Assembly (NCBI RefSeq): GCF_000166135.1
Contig: NC_014666.1
Location: forward strand, 6,882,001 to 6,946,000
Length of the DNA: 64,000 bases
DNA from: Pseudofrankia inefficax
GTDB lineage: Bacteria > Actinomycetota > Actinomycetes > Frankiales > Frankiaceae
Direction of reading: 5' to 3'
Below are positions 45,624 through 55,287 of this stretch, piece after piece. Every line of letters begins with the position of its first letter. Position 1 is the first letter of the stretch. The notes beneath the pieces were generated by a model. That model did not search any database. It was given only the letters and a program-made list of their open reading frames with translations, and was not told the DNA's origin. Made by a program: the position numbers and the translations under genes.

Positions 45624-45828
45624 TGCACTCCGTTCCGGAAATCCGGTCCAAAGACAGCCCCTGCCGTGGGGTCACGACACGGAACGCGCTCATCGCGCCA
45701 TGATGCGGCCCATCGCCACGGGACGTGAGGGGTTGCCATATATTGCCCCGCCACAGGCGCCTCGGCCAGTGACGTAAATTCGCCTCAAACTATTCTAAAC
45801 GTCCGTTCAGCGCAAGGTGTAGGAATGT
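45624..45828. promoter_or_regulatory. Promoter region of the binding-protein/GH operon with LacI-like half-sites
   Basis: This AT-richer gap lies between galK and the binding-protein gene. GTTGCCATATATTGCC at 45732-45747 resembles the 3' part of the LacI operator at 55029 (GTTGCCATCTGTTGCC). A small AACG-TC-CGTT palindrome is nearby. No clear -35/-10 pair could be fixed. Confidence 0.45.
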
Positions 45829-47115
45829 TTAACATCTATGTCCGCCGAGGTCAAGACCGTCTCGTCTCCCATCTCCGGCGCTGTTCTGAGGCCCAGGTGG
45901 GCCTACCTCGCACAGGTCCCGGAACGGTTCGACCGCGGTCCCGGCGACCGCCGAACAGGGCAGGACGCAGCTGCTGCGGCCCGTCGCGGCGCGGTAGCCC
46001 TCCCGGACCGCCGGGACGAAGGCGTCGAGCCTGGACCGCTCGACGAGTGCCATCGCGCAGCCGGCGAACCCGCCGCCGGTCATCCGCGCGCCGTAGCAGC
46101 CGGGCGCCGCCAGCGCGGCCTCGACCATGGCGTCCAGCTCGAGGCTGGACACGGCGAAGTCGTCCCGGATGCTGCGGTGCCCCTCGGTCAGCAGGCCGCC
46201 CGCGGCGGCCAGGTCACCGGCGCGTAGCGCCGCCGCCATGTCCAACACCCGCCGGTTCTCCGTGACCACATGGCGCGCCCTGGCGTACGTCACAGGGTCG
46301 AGCCGCCACGCGCCCTCGGCCAGCAGCCCCAGCCCGGCGTCCCGCAGCGCCGGCACCCCGAGCAGCCGCGCGGCCCGAGCGCACTCGGCGCGTCTGTCCG
46401 CGTAGGCGCTGGTCACGATCCGTCGGCGGGTGGAAGTGTCGAGGACGACGATCGCGACCTCCTCCGGCAGCGCCACCGGCTCGACGGTCTCGTCCCGGCA
46501 GTCCACCAACAGCGCGTGCCCGGCCACCCCGCCCGCGCACGCGAGCTGGTCGAGCAGGCCGGTCGCCGCGCCCACCCACGTGTTCTCCGCGCGGTGCGCG
46601 AGGCGAGCCATCGACCGCGCGTCCCACGGCAGGCCGGTGACGTGCGCGCAGCCGGCGGCGACCGCGAGCTCGAGGGACGCCGACGAGGACAGTCCGGCGC
46701 CTTTCGGGACGTCGCTGGCGACCGCGCCCTGCCAACCATCGAGGTCGCCGTGGGCGGCCGCGAGCATCACCGCCACGCCCTCGACATAGCCCGCCCAGCC
46801 GGGCGCCGGGCGCGTTCCCGCCCGCGGCGGCGTGCCCGGGGGCGGCAGGTCGACTCGTGCCGGTGCCGGTTCCGTCTCGGAGACCAGCTCGATGGCACCG
46901 CCGCGGCCAGCGGCGCCCGGCGACGGCCGCAGCGCGACCCACATTTCCAGGTCGATCGCCGCCGGCAGGCAGAGGCCGTCGTTGTAGTCGGTGTGCTCGC
47001 CGATCAGGTTGACCCGCGCCGGCGAGCGGACCAGCGCGGTCGGGCGGCCGCCGAAGGCAGCGGCGAAGTCCGCGACCGCGCGGTCCCGGGCCGGGGGCGA
47101 ACCTGATTGCCTCAC
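45829..47115 (-). CDS. galK: Galactokinase
   Basis: 428 residues. The galactokinase signature RVNLIGEHTDYNDGLCLPAA, the GHMP ATP-binding loop KGAGLSSSASLEL and the C-terminal MTGGGFAGCAMALVE motif are intact. It phosphorylates galactose to galactose 1-phosphate in the Leloir pathway. GTG start at 47115 overlaps the galT stop (GTGA), so the two are coupled. The frame stays open upstream to 48327, but that stretch is a shadow of galT. It receives galactose released by the GH2 and GH35 enzymes. Confidence 0.94.
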   Translation of the reverse strand: MRQSGSPPARDRAVADFAAAFGGRPTALVRSPARVNLIGEHTDYNDGLCLPAAIDLEMWVALRPSPGAAGRGGAIELVSETEPAPARVDLPPPGTPPRAGTRPAPGWAGYVEGVAVMLAAAHGDLDGWQGAVASDVPKGAGLSSSASLELAVAAGCAHVTGLPWDARSMARLAHRAENTWVGAATGLLDQLACAGGVAGHALLVDCRDETVEPVALPEEVAIVVLDTSTRRRIVTSAYADRRAECARAARLLGVPALRDAGLGLLAEGAWRLDPVTYARARHVVTENRRVLDMAAALRAGDLAAAGGLLTEGHRSIRDDFAVSSLELDAMVEAALAAPGCYGARMTGGGFAGCAMALVERSRLDAFVPAVREGYRAATGRSSCVLPCSAVAGTAVEPFRDLCEVGPPGPQNSAGDGRRDGLDLGGHRC

Positions 47116-48317
47116 CGACCGGCCTCCGGCCCGGCGGGTCCGACGCCCGCGTCCATGCGCGCCGTCACGTACGGGGTGGGCAGACAGGCCCGCAGTCGGG
47201 CGGCGGCAGCCTCGGGGGTGACGTCGCGCTGGACGCCGGCAAGCAGCTCGAATCCGACCAGGAACTTGCGCACCGTCGGCGAGCGCAGCAACGGCGGGTA
47301 GAAGTGCGCGTGCAGCTGCCAGTGGTCGCCCGCGGCCGACGGGCCGCCGGCGGGCCAGGGCCCGGGCGCGCCGTGCCAGCCCATCGAGTACGGGAAGGGG
47401 ACGTCGAACACCGCGTCGTAGCAGCCGAGCAGCCTGCGCAGCGCCGTGGCCAGGCCGTCCCGCTCGGGGTCCGTCAGGTCGGCGAGGCGCGCCACCGGGC
47501 GCTGGGGCAGCAGCATCGTCTCGAACGGCCAGACCGCCCAGAACGGCACGACGGCGAGCCAGTGCTCGTCGGCGAACACGACCCGCTCGCCGCGGGCCGC
47601 CTCGAGCTCGGCGTAGTCGCTCAGCAGCGCGACGCCGTGCCGCGCGAAGTAGGCCCGCTGGTGGGTGTCCTCGGCCGCCGGCTCGTCGGGCAGCGACGCC
47701 GTCGCCCACACCTGGCCGTGCGGATGGGGGCTGGACGCGCCCATGAGCGCGCCACGGTTCTCGAAGACCTGGACCCACCGCCAGTCCCGGCCCAGCTCCC
47801 GTTCCTGCTGCGCCCAGGTGTCGACCACGGCCCGGACGTGCCGGTGCGGCAGCGAGCCCAGAGACGCGTCGTGCCGCGGGCTGAAACAGATGACCCGGCA
47901 GGTCCCCGGCTCCGCCTCGGCGCGCAGGAGCCGGCCAGCCACGCCGCCCGCCGCGCCCATGGCCTGCTCCAGCGGACCTGCCGGCCGGGACGCGGGGCGC
48001 AGCGCCGGGAAGTCGTTGGTGAAGACAAACGTGTCCTCGTAGCCCGGGTTGCGGGCACCGCCGGCCCGGACGTTGCCCGGGCACAGGTGGCAGTCGGGGT
48101 CGTGGCCGGGAACGTCCGGCGAGGCCACCGCCTCCCGGCTGCCCTGCCAGGGCCGCCGGTCCCGGCCGGGCGAGACCAGCACCCAGCGGCCCGTCAGCGG
48201 GTTGTACCGCCGGTGGGTCTCGCTGTCGGCCCACGACCCGTCGAGGCCGGCGAGAGTCGCCGTCGTCCCGGGCCCTGCCCGGGACGCCTCGGACGCCGCA
48301 CCGCCGCGTGTGTTCAG
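47112..48317 (-). CDS. galT: Galactose-1-phosphate uridylyltransferase
   Basis: About 401 residues. CHLCPGN supplies zinc-binding Cys, the active-site HPHGQVW (catalytic second His) is intact, and HWQLHAHFYPP supplies the remaining ligands. It swaps UMP between UDP-glucose and galactose 1-phosphate. No ATG or TTG, and no GTG downstream of the GH1 stop, is available. A CTG at 48315-48317 overlaps the GH1 stop as CTGA; a GTG at 48351-48353 lies inside GH1 and lacks a ribosome site. Coupled re-initiation at CTG is my preferred but unproven reading. Confidence 0.88.
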   Translation of the reverse strand: MNTRGGAASEASRAGPGTTATLAGLDGSWADSETHRRYNPLTGRWVLVSPGRDRRPWQGSREAVASPDVPGHDPDCHLCPGNVRAGGARNPGYEDTFVFTNDFPALRPASRPAGPLEQAMGAAGGVAGRLLRAEAEPGTCRVICFSPRHDASLGSLPHRHVRAVVDTWAQQERELGRDWRWVQVFENRGALMGASSPHPHGQVWATASLPDEPAAEDTHQRAYFARHGVALLSDYAELEAARGERVVFADEHWLAVVPFWAVWPFETMLLPQRPVARLADLTDPERDGLATALRRLLGCYDAVFDVPFPYSMGWHGAPGPWPAGGPSAAGDHWQLHAHFYPPLLRSPTVRKFLVGFELLAGVQRDVTPEAAAARLRACLPTPYVTARMDAGVGPAGPEAGR

Positions 48318-49537
48318 AACGGCCCACCCGCCCGGGCGACCTCGCCGAGCCACCGCGCGGAGGGCTTGACGGTGCGGGCGAACGTCGTCCTGTCCACGGC
48401 GATCAGCCCGAAGGTCATCGCGTAGCCGGACGTCCACTCGAAGTTGTCCAGCAGCGTCCAGTGCAGGTAGCCGCGTACGTCGACGCCGTCCGCCACGCAC
48501 TCGGCCAGTCCCTCGAGCGCGGCCCGGGTGTAGGCGATCCTGGCCTCGTCGTCGTCCGTGGCCATGCCGTTCTCCGTCACCAGGACGGGCACCCCGGCAC
48601 GCTCGGCCGCGAGCCGGACCGAGTGCGCGAGCGCCGGCGGGTAGACCTCCCAGCCGGTCTGGGTGGTCGGCACCCCATCGGGAACCGGCAGCAGCCCGTC
48701 GGGCCCGATCCGCTCCCGCGTGTACGTCTGCACGCCGACGAAGTCGTCGTCGCGGGACACGTCGAGCCAGTCGAGCAGCGTCGCCTGGCGCGCCGCCGCG
48801 CAGCGCTGCTCGCCGCCCTCGGCCGCCTGCAGGTCGAGGAGGGCGAGCGTCCAGCCGACCGCGCTGTCCCCCGGACCGGCTTTGACCGCCTCCGCGGCCT
48901 TGCGGTGCGCCTTCGCCATGATCTCGATGTTGGGGGAGGGCCACGCCACGGGCGGCGGTACCGGCGCCCCCTCCGGGAGCCGCAGGTGCTCCGGCAGCCC
49001 GAGGCCGTCCTCGCGGGACGCGGCCGGCGCGAACCGGGTGTGGACCATCAACGAGATCAGGTTCGGCTCGTTGATGGTGCACACCCACGGCACCAGGTCG
49101 CCGATGTGCTCGGTCACCCGCTCGGCGTACCGGGCGAACCGGTCCACCGCCCCGGGGCCGTCCCACCCGCCAGCGCTGGCGAACCAGCGCGGCGACGAGA
49201 AGTGGTAGTACGTCACGACCGGCGTGACCCCGCGCTCCAGGCAGGTGGCGACCATCCGCCGGTAGTGGTCGAGCGCCGCCCTGGAGAAATACCCCTCCTC
49301 GGGCTCGATCCTGGCCCACTCGACGCCGAACCGGTACGCGTTCAGGCCGAGCTCGGCGAGCGTGGCGATGTCCTCGGGATAGCGGTGGTAGTGGTCGCAG
49401 GCGTCGCCCGACGGCTCGCGGAACGGCGATCCCGGCGCCCATTCGCTGCGCCACAGGTCGGCGTTGACATTGCCGCCCTCCACCTGGTGCGGCGCGGTGG
49501 ACGCGCCCCAGAGAAAGCCCTCAGGAAAGGAAGACAC
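48314..49537 (-). CDS. Beta-glucosidase (GH1)
   Basis: 407 residues. Acid/base Glu in TINEPN and nucleophile Glu in VTENGM, with the N-terminal FPEGFLWGASTAPHQVEG typical of the family. It is cytoplasmic, hydrolysing beta-glucosides or beta-fucosides/galactosides. The GTG at 49537 has AAGGAGG about ten bases upstream; the alternative at 49609 would overlap the transporter gene. It is followed by galT and galK, so this looks like a five-gene operon with the two transporter genes. Confidence 0.91.
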   Translation of the reverse strand: MSSFPEGFLWGASTAPHQVEGGNVNADLWRSEWAPGSPFREPSGDACDHYHRYPEDIATLAELGLNAYRFGVEWARIEPEEGYFSRAALDHYRRMVATCLERGVTPVVTYYHFSSPRWFASAGGWDGPGAVDRFARYAERVTEHIGDLVPWVCTINEPNLISLMVHTRFAPAASREDGLGLPEHLRLPEGAPVPPPVAWPSPNIEIMAKAHRKAAEAVKAGPGDSAVGWTLALLDLQAAEGGEQRCAAARQATLLDWLDVSRDDDFVGVQTYTRERIGPDGLLPVPDGVPTTQTGWEVYPPALAHSVRLAAERAGVPVLVTENGMATDDDEARIAYTRAALEGLAECVADGVDVRGYLHWTLLDNFEWTSGYAMTFGLIAVDRTTFARTVKPSARWLGEVARAGGPF

Positions 49538-49571
49538 GGCCGGCAGGCCTCCTTCGGTCGGTGTCGGGGTT

Positions 49572-52472
49572 TCAGACGGACAGGCCGGTGTCGGCGGGGG
49601 AGCGTCCACCCGCCTCGTGCGCCGTGGCCAGGCCGGTCACGGCGTCGGCACTGGCTGGGCCCGCGGCGCCGCTGCGCTGGATCGCTCGCTCGTCCGTGCC
49701 GAGGTAGCTGGCGATGACCTTTGGATCAGCGCGAACCTCGGCCGGTGCACCGGCCGCGATGACCTTCCCGGCCTCGAGGCAGTAGACGCGGTCGCTGATG
49801 CCCATGATCAGCGGCATGTCGTGCTCGATCACGAGCATCGCGGCGCCGAGCTCGCGGCGGATCTCCTGGATCACCGGCCCGAACGCCTCGGCCTCCCGCT
49901 GGGCGACCCCGGCGGTCGGCTCGTCGAGGCAGAGCATGCGGGCGTCGAGCGCGAGCAGGCAGGCGAGCTCGACGATGCGCCGGGTGCCGGTCGACAGGTT
50001 GGCGATGTAGGCGTCGGCGTAGCGACCGAGGCCGAGGAAGTCGATGAGGTCATCCGCGGCGGACCGCTGGGCGCGCTCCCGAGCGAACGAGTGCGGCAGG
50101 TACAGGGCGGTCGAGAGCAGTCCGGTCCGGCCCCGCGCCTCCAGCGCGACCTGCACCGTCTGCCGGACGGTGAGCTCGGGGAAGAGGGTCGCCGTCTGGA
50201 AGGTGCGGCCGAGTCCGGCCCTGGCCCTGGCCGGCGAGCTGGCATGGGAGACGTCGCGACCGAGCAGGCTCACGTCACCGGTGGCGGCGACGAAGCCGCC
50301 GATGGCGTTCATGAGGGTCGACTTGCCCGCGCCGTTGGTGCCGATGAGGCCGACGATCTGCTCGGGCATGACCTCGATGGACACACCGTCCACGGCGGAC
50401 CGCCCACCGAAGCGCACGGCGATGTCCCTGGTGGCCAGCACCGGCTGGCCGGCCGGGAGCGGCGCCCGGTCGCGGTGAATGATCGCCGCCGGCGGGGCGG
50501 TCGTCGTCTTGACGATGGGTGGTGCCGCGACCCGGTCGGCCGCCCAGGCCAGGAGGGCGTCGCGGGCGCCGTAGCCGAGCTGGATCAGGCCGCCGGGCAG
50601 ATACAGCAGGAGGATGAGCAGGCCCAGGCTGGAGGTCAGCAGGGGGATGATCGAGATGCCTGGCATGAAGGACGGGAGGCCCACCACCCACAGGGCGCCG
50701 AGCAGCGGTCCGTACACCGAGCCGAGGCCGCCGATGACGACGACGGAGACCAGCACGAGCGAGTCCGCCGGCAGGTAGTACCGCTCGGTGTAGGGCACGC
50801 TCTGCACGGCGCCCGCGAGCAGCGCCCCGCCGAGCCCGGCGATGAACCCGGCCAGGGTGAACGCCCGCAGTTTCACCCTGGCGCCCACGACGGTGTAGGC
50901 GGCGGCGCCGGCCGGGTTGTCCCGCACGCCGATCGTCGTCCGCGCCACCCCGGACTTGCGCAATCGGGCCACCACCGCCATCACGACGGCGAGGACCACC
51001 AGCACCACGTAGTAGTAGGCGCGCTGGGAGGAGATGTCGATCCCGAATACGGAGTCCCGCAGGAAGGACGCCGTGCTCGTTCCCTTGTCCTGCAGGAAGG
51101 ACAGGTTGTACAGGTACTTCAGGGCCGCGACACCGAAGGCGAAGGTGCTGACGGCGAGCAGCAGGCCCCGCACCCGCAGCGCGCCCACCCCGACCACGGC
51201 CGCGAGCACGGCGGTCACCAGGGCGGCGGCGAGCACGGCCACGGGGAAGGGCAGGGACCGCAGGGCCACCTCGCTGCCGCCGACCTTGAAGCTCAGGCCT
51301 CGGTGCAGCGCGGCGGCGACCAGCGCACCCAGCCCGGCGAAGGCCATCTGGCCGAGAGAGAGCTGACCCGCCCAGCCGGTGAGGAGGGTGACGGACGCCC
51401 CGCAGATCGCGTAGCAGAGAATGATCGTGTAGAGCAGGTGGCGGGACGGCTCGGTCACCACCAGCGGCAGGACGATCGCGAGCACCCCGAGCAGCGCCAG
51501 GGGGACGCGCTCGATCTGGCGCACCCACCACAGCCCGCGCAGCTGCGCGGGGACCGGGCGGACCTTCGGCGCGAACGAGAACGACGAGGTCTCGGCGTCC
51601 TGCCCACGGCTGGCGAAGAACACCGCCGCCAGGACGATGACCAGGAGCAGCGCGTCCGTCAGGCCCGGCACGTTGGGCCAGTTGTAGGTGACGACCGTCT
51701 CGAACAGGCCAACACCGATCCCGGCGAGAAGGGCGATGGGGAACGAGACCATCCGCCCGATCAGCGCGGCGACGAGCGCCCTCACCATGGTTGTGGGCCC
51801 GACCGAGGTGATCGTCGAGACCGCCTGGCCCTGCGCGGAGATCAGGATCATGGACAGCGTGCCGAGCGCCCCCGCGCCCGCCCACACGACCGTCGAGATT
51901 CTCCTGGGGCTGATGCCCTGCAGCCGCGCGAGCTCGGAATTGTCCGCCGCGGCCTTCACGCTCTTGCCCAGCACCGTCCGGTTCAGAACGAAGGCGAGCG
52001 CACCGGCCGTCAGTGGGACGGCGACGACGACGGCCAGGTGGTCGCCCGTGACCGCGATGCCGCTGACCGGTGACCACGAGCCGCCCCACGGAAGGGGGTA
52101 GCTCGCGCCCGAATAGTGGTCGAGATTCGGGTAGGCCGTCACGATCATCTGCGCGAACTGCGCCACGCCGATGGTGGCGACCAGCACGATCACCCGAGGC
52201 GCGTGGAAGAGCCTCCGGATGATCGCCAGGTCGACGGCCGCCCCGAACAGTCCACCGGCCAGCAGCCCGAGGACCAGCGCGACCCAGTAGGGCACGTGAT
52301 ACCGGACCACCAGGACGGCGAAGAGCACCGAGCCGACCAGACCCATGTTGGCGACGGCGAAGTTGATGACTCTGCTCGAGCGGTAGACCAGTACGACGCC
52401 GATGGCGAGCAGGCCGATGGCCATGCCCTGGACGGCGCCGTCCAACCACAACTGCGCGCTGGGAATTGCCAT
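49572..52472 (-). CDS. LivH-LivM-LivG triple-fusion transporter protein
   Basis: 966 residues. Residues 1-290 are a LivH-type permease (VQGMAIGLLAIGVVLVYRSS start), about 300-640 a LivM permease (LLTGWAGQLSLGQMAFAGLG, AGLGGALLAGAVQSVPYTER), and about 675-930 an ABC ATPase of the LivG type (Walker A GTNGAGKST near 711, signature NLSTGTRRIVELA, Walker B MLCLDEPTAG). Both membrane halves and one nucleotide-binding domain are therefore in one chain. It is separated by six bases from the MFS-LivF gene, which supplies the second ATPase. In most bacteria these are four separate genes. Confidence 0.93.
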   Translation of the reverse strand: MAIPSAQLWLDGAVQGMAIGLLAIGVVLVYRSSRVINFAVANMGLVGSVLFAVLVVRYHVPYWVALVLGLLAGGLFGAAVDLAIIRRLFHAPRVIVLVATIGVAQFAQMIVTAYPNLDHYSGASYPLPWGGSWSPVSGIAVTGDHLAVVVAVPLTAGALAFVLNRTVLGKSVKAAADNSELARLQGISPRRISTVVWAGAGALGTLSMILISAQGQAVSTITSVGPTTMVRALVAALIGRMVSFPIALLAGIGVGLFETVVTYNWPNVPGLTDALLLVIVLAAVFFASRGQDAETSSFSFAPKVRPVPAQLRGLWWVRQIERVPLALLGVLAIVLPLVVTEPSRHLLYTIILCYAICGASVTLLTGWAGQLSLGQMAFAGLGALVAAALHRGLSFKVGGSEVALRSLPFPVAVLAAALVTAVLAAVVGVGALRVRGLLLAVSTFAFGVAALKYLYNLSFLQDKGTSTASFLRDSVFGIDISSQRAYYYVVLVVLAVVMAVVARLRKSGVARTTIGVRDNPAGAAAYTVVGARVKLRAFTLAGFIAGLGGALLAGAVQSVPYTERYYLPADSLVLVSVVVIGGLGSVYGPLLGALWVVGLPSFMPGISIIPLLTSSLGLLILLLYLPGGLIQLGYGARDALLAWAADRVAAPPIVKTTTAPPAAIIHRDRAPLPAGQPVLATRDIAVRFGGRSAVDGVSIEVMPEQIVGLIGTNGAGKSTLMNAIGGFVAATGDVSLLGRDVSHASSPARARAGLGRTFQTATLFPELTVRQTVQVALEARGRTGLLSTALYLPHSFARERAQRSAADDLIDFLGLGRYADAYIANLSTGTRRIVELACLLALDARMLCLDEPTAGVAQREAEAFGPVIQEIRRELGAAMLVIEHDMPLIMGISDRVYCLEAGKVIAAGAPAEVRADPKVIASYLGTDERAIQRSGAAGPASADAVTGLATAHEAGGRSPADTGLSV

Positions 52473-52478
52473 GAGTGG

Positions 52479-54746
52479 TCAGCCGCCTTCCGCGCCGAGG
52501 AACACCGCGCGCGCCAGGTCATCGCGTTCGGCCAGCTCACGGGCCGGCCCGGTGAAGCGGACCTGGCCCTTCTCCAGGAACACCGCGCGGTCAGCGACGG
52601 CCAGAGCGATGTTCAGCGACTGCTCCACCACGACGATCGTCAGGCCATCGGCCTTGAGCCGCTCCAGGACGGCCAGCAGGTCCGCCACCACCACCGGCGC
52701 GAGCCCCAGCGAGAGCTCGTCGATCAGCAGCACCTCGGGGTCGTGCATCAGCACCATCGCCAGCGCCAGCATCTGCTGCTGCCCACCGGACAGGGAGCCC
52801 GCCCGTTGGGACTGCCGGCCCGCGAGGTCGGAGAACATCGCCAGCACATAGGCGAAGCGGCGGTCCCGCTCCTCCTGCGACCGGCGCAGCCGGAAGGCCG
52901 CCATCTCCAGGTTCTCCCGGACGGTCATGCTGGCGAACACGCCCTTGCCGCCCGGGAGAAGGTGCACCCCGTACCGCCCGCGCTGCTCCGGAGACACGAA
53001 CGTCATGGTCCGGCCGCCCAGCCGGACAGTCCCCCTGGTCGGCGTTCCGAGACCCGCGATGACCTTCAGGATGGTCGACTTGCCGGCGCCGTTGGTGCCC
53101 AGCAGCGCCAGCGTCTCCCCCCGTTTCACCTCGAAGCCGACGTCGAAGAGCACCTGCACCTGGCCGTAGGAGAAGTCGACGCCGTGCACCTGCAGTGCCG
53201 GGACGTTCTCCGGGTCCGTTGCCTGCCGTTCGTGCTCCGCCAGCTCGTCGCGCAGGTCCGAGACGACCAGCGACAGGTCGCCTCTGATGGACGACGAACC
53301 ACGGATGATCATCAGGCCGCCGACCAGCTTCGCCGGCACGCCGATCGCCAGAATCGCCACCCGCGGGTCGTAGAGGTCGGCGAGCAGCACCGACAGCAGC
53401 GCGCCGAGGGTCGCGCCGAAGAAGAACACGTAGATGGAGGTCAGCGCTCCGCCCACCCCCCGCAGCCGGTAGGGCACGACCGAGGCCACCAACGGACCGA
53501 TCATGGCGAACGCGACCGACGACAGCGCCCCGGCCGGCAGACCCACCAGCATGAACAGGATCCAGTTCGGCATGAACCACTGGACCGGCAGCAGCACCAC
53601 GTTGGGCAACATGCACAAGCCCAGCAGCCGCATCGCCCGCGCGGGGTCGGTGCGGTAGAGCCGGTCGTACCACGGGGCGACGAAGGGCAGCGCCACCAGG
53701 AGAGCCGCGCCGGAGACGGAGCCCATAACGCCGCGCTGGAACGTCGTCATGTGGAAGTGGTCGTCGCCCCAGAGGTTCGTCAGGACGCCGCCGGTGAACA
53801 AGGTGAAGCCCAACGCGGAGAACCCGATGATGGCGCTCCTGATGGTGCGAATCCGCATGAGCCGGGCGGAGGCCGCCTCCAGCGAGATCGGCATCGGGTC
53901 GATCTCCGTGAGGACGTCCCCGAGGACGGACTTCATCTCGTACTGGCCGCGGGGCGCTTCGCGGATACGGAACGCGAACGCCGAGAAGACCAGGATGGGC
54001 AGCCCCAGGATCACGAACGGCCAGCGCCAGCCGGACGCTTCCCCGCCGAGGGTGGCGATGCCGGCGACCACGATGGGGCTGAGGGCCCCGGTCGTTCGGG
54101 CGGCGCCGTAGAGCGTGGTGTAGAGGCGGCCGCGCACCCCGATCGGATAGGAGTCGGCGAGCAGCGGAGAGCCCGCCGCGTTGTTGCCCGCCTTCGCGAT
54201 CCCGGCTCCGAACCTGGCCAGGAAGAGCAGCAGGATGTTCGTCGCCAGGCCGCTCGCGGTCACCAGGAGCCCGAAGGCCAGGCCGGCCCAGCCGATGATC
54301 CGGCTGCGCCGGACGCGGTCCGCCAGCCAGCCCATCGGTATGGCACCGAGCACCAGGCACGCGCTGGCGGCGGCCACGATGAACGTGATGGCGCTGTTGC
54401 CGATGTGGAACGCGTCCCGGATGTTCGGCGCCAGAGTCGTGAGGGTCGCCGACTCCAGTTCGTCGAGCGCCGCGAGCGTCACCACCGTGGTGAACGTGAG
54501 CAGGCCGCCCGCGGCGAGGCCCTGCCGTAGCGTCAGGGGCTCCTCACCCACGCCGGGCAGGAGGTCGTCCGCGAAGATGACCTCGCGCTTGGCCTGAGCC
54601 TGGAAGGCCTCGCGCTCCGCCTCCGCCTCGATCACGCCGGCCGCCAGCCCCGCGGCGCCTGCCCGGATGGGCACGGCCGGAGCGGCGTCCTCCGTTTGGG
54701 CGACCTTGTTTCTCGTTAAGGGAAGCGGACCGATGGGCGCGCTCAT
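52479..54746 (-). CDS. MFS transporter fused to a LivF-type ABC ATPase
   Basis: 755 residues. After a soluble N-terminus (1-70), a major facilitator domain with about 12 segments spans roughly 75-485 (MGWLADRVRRSRI is the MFS loop 2-3 motif). An ABC ATPase follows from about 520 (Walker A GTNGAGKST, signature LSGGQQQMLALA, Walker B LLIDELSLGLAP, His switch near VVVEQSLN). LIDEL replaces the usual LDEP, an odd Walker B context. ATG with GAGGGGG upstream. It is the first gene of the operon and carries a LacI operator about 280 bp upstream. Whether the MFS domain transports independently is unknown. Confidence 0.92.
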   Translation of the reverse strand: MSAPIGPLPLTRNKVAQTEDAAPAVPIRAGAAGLAAGVIEAEAEREAFQAQAKREVIFADDLLPGVGEEPLTLRQGLAAGGLLTFTTVVTLAALDELESATLTTLAPNIRDAFHIGNSAITFIVAAASACLVLGAIPMGWLADRVRRSRIIGWAGLAFGLLVTASGLATNILLLFLARFGAGIAKAGNNAAGSPLLADSYPIGVRGRLYTTLYGAARTTGALSPIVVAGIATLGGEASGWRWPFVILGLPILVFSAFAFRIREAPRGQYEMKSVLGDVLTEIDPMPISLEAASARLMRIRTIRSAIIGFSALGFTLFTGGVLTNLWGDDHFHMTTFQRGVMGSVSGAALLVALPFVAPWYDRLYRTDPARAMRLLGLCMLPNVVLLPVQWFMPNWILFMLVGLPAGALSSVAFAMIGPLVASVVPYRLRGVGGALTSIYVFFFGATLGALLSVLLADLYDPRVAILAIGVPAKLVGGLMIIRGSSSIRGDLSLVVSDLRDELAEHERQATDPENVPALQVHGVDFSYGQVQVLFDVGFEVKRGETLALLGTNGAGKSTILKVIAGLGTPTRGTVRLGGRTMTFVSPEQRGRYGVHLLPGGKGVFASMTVRENLEMAAFRLRRSQEERDRRFAYVLAMFSDLAGRQSQRAGSLSGGQQQMLALAMVLMHDPEVLLIDELSLGLAPVVVADLLAVLERLKADGLTIVVVEQSLNIALAVADRAVFLEKGQVRFTGPARELAERDDLARAVFLGAEGG

Positions 54747-55287
54747 GGAATCGCCCCCTCGGCGGGTGGTGCAGCGGCGGCGCGCATCGGCATGGGAATC
54801 TCCGAGAAAGGGATGTGGGTCGATATCCGGTTGTGCCCCACCCCGGGGCGATGATCTCCGTGCACGGACGCGCTGGCCGCCGGGGCGGGCGGATCCTCCG
54901 TCATCTGTCACCGCCGACCAGCTGCGTCCGCCCACGGGCGCCCGACCGGGGGCGGCCACGTGACTGACGGATACCGCTTGCGATGTGCGCCGGCGCCCAC
55001 GCCATTGGGCGCCGTTCATGCCACATACGGCAACCAGTTGCCATCTGTTGCCTGTTCACGCTTTCCGACAGGCATCGATGGATGCCGCCAGATCCCGCGC
55101 GACCGGAATCCATCCGACCTTGAGGCGCGCGAACTCGACAGTCGCCGTCGCCATTTACGCCCGCTTGGTCGGTAGGCACGGGAAGTCCACGGTCCTCGAC
55201 ATCGCCGACCGTGTGAGTGGTGGCGGCCCGTAGCGCGAAGGCCCGCCTGATCGTCGCGACACCGCGACGTGCGGCACCACCGGGCGC
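54747..55287. other. 541-bp regulatory region between the MFS-ABC and GH2 genes
   Basis: Must carry the promoter of the minus-strand transporter operon. It contains the LacI-type operator at 55029. Short frames on both strands lack codon bias and starts. No other gene is supported. Confidence 0.55.
55029..55052. promoter_or_regulatory. LacI-type operator upstream of the transporter operon
   Basis: GGCAAC-CA-GTTGCC is a perfect 14-bp palindrome (55029-55042), followed by ATCTGTTGCC. It matches the sites at 61347 and 62733. It lies about 280 bp upstream of the MFS-ABC start. Confidence 0.7.

Noticed and set aside
45829-48327. 832-codon frame suggesting a GalT-GalK fusion
   Set aside because: Only the galK part reads as protein; the upstream part is an off-frame shadow of galT, and GTGA marks the true galK start.
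49538-49609. Longer GH1 N-terminus from 49609
   Set aside because: It would overlap the transporter gene by 38 bp and has a weak ribosome site; AAGGAGG supports 49537.
49464-54530. Long plus-strand frames across the transporter genes
   Set aside because: His/Gln/Asp-rich antisense translations with no domains.
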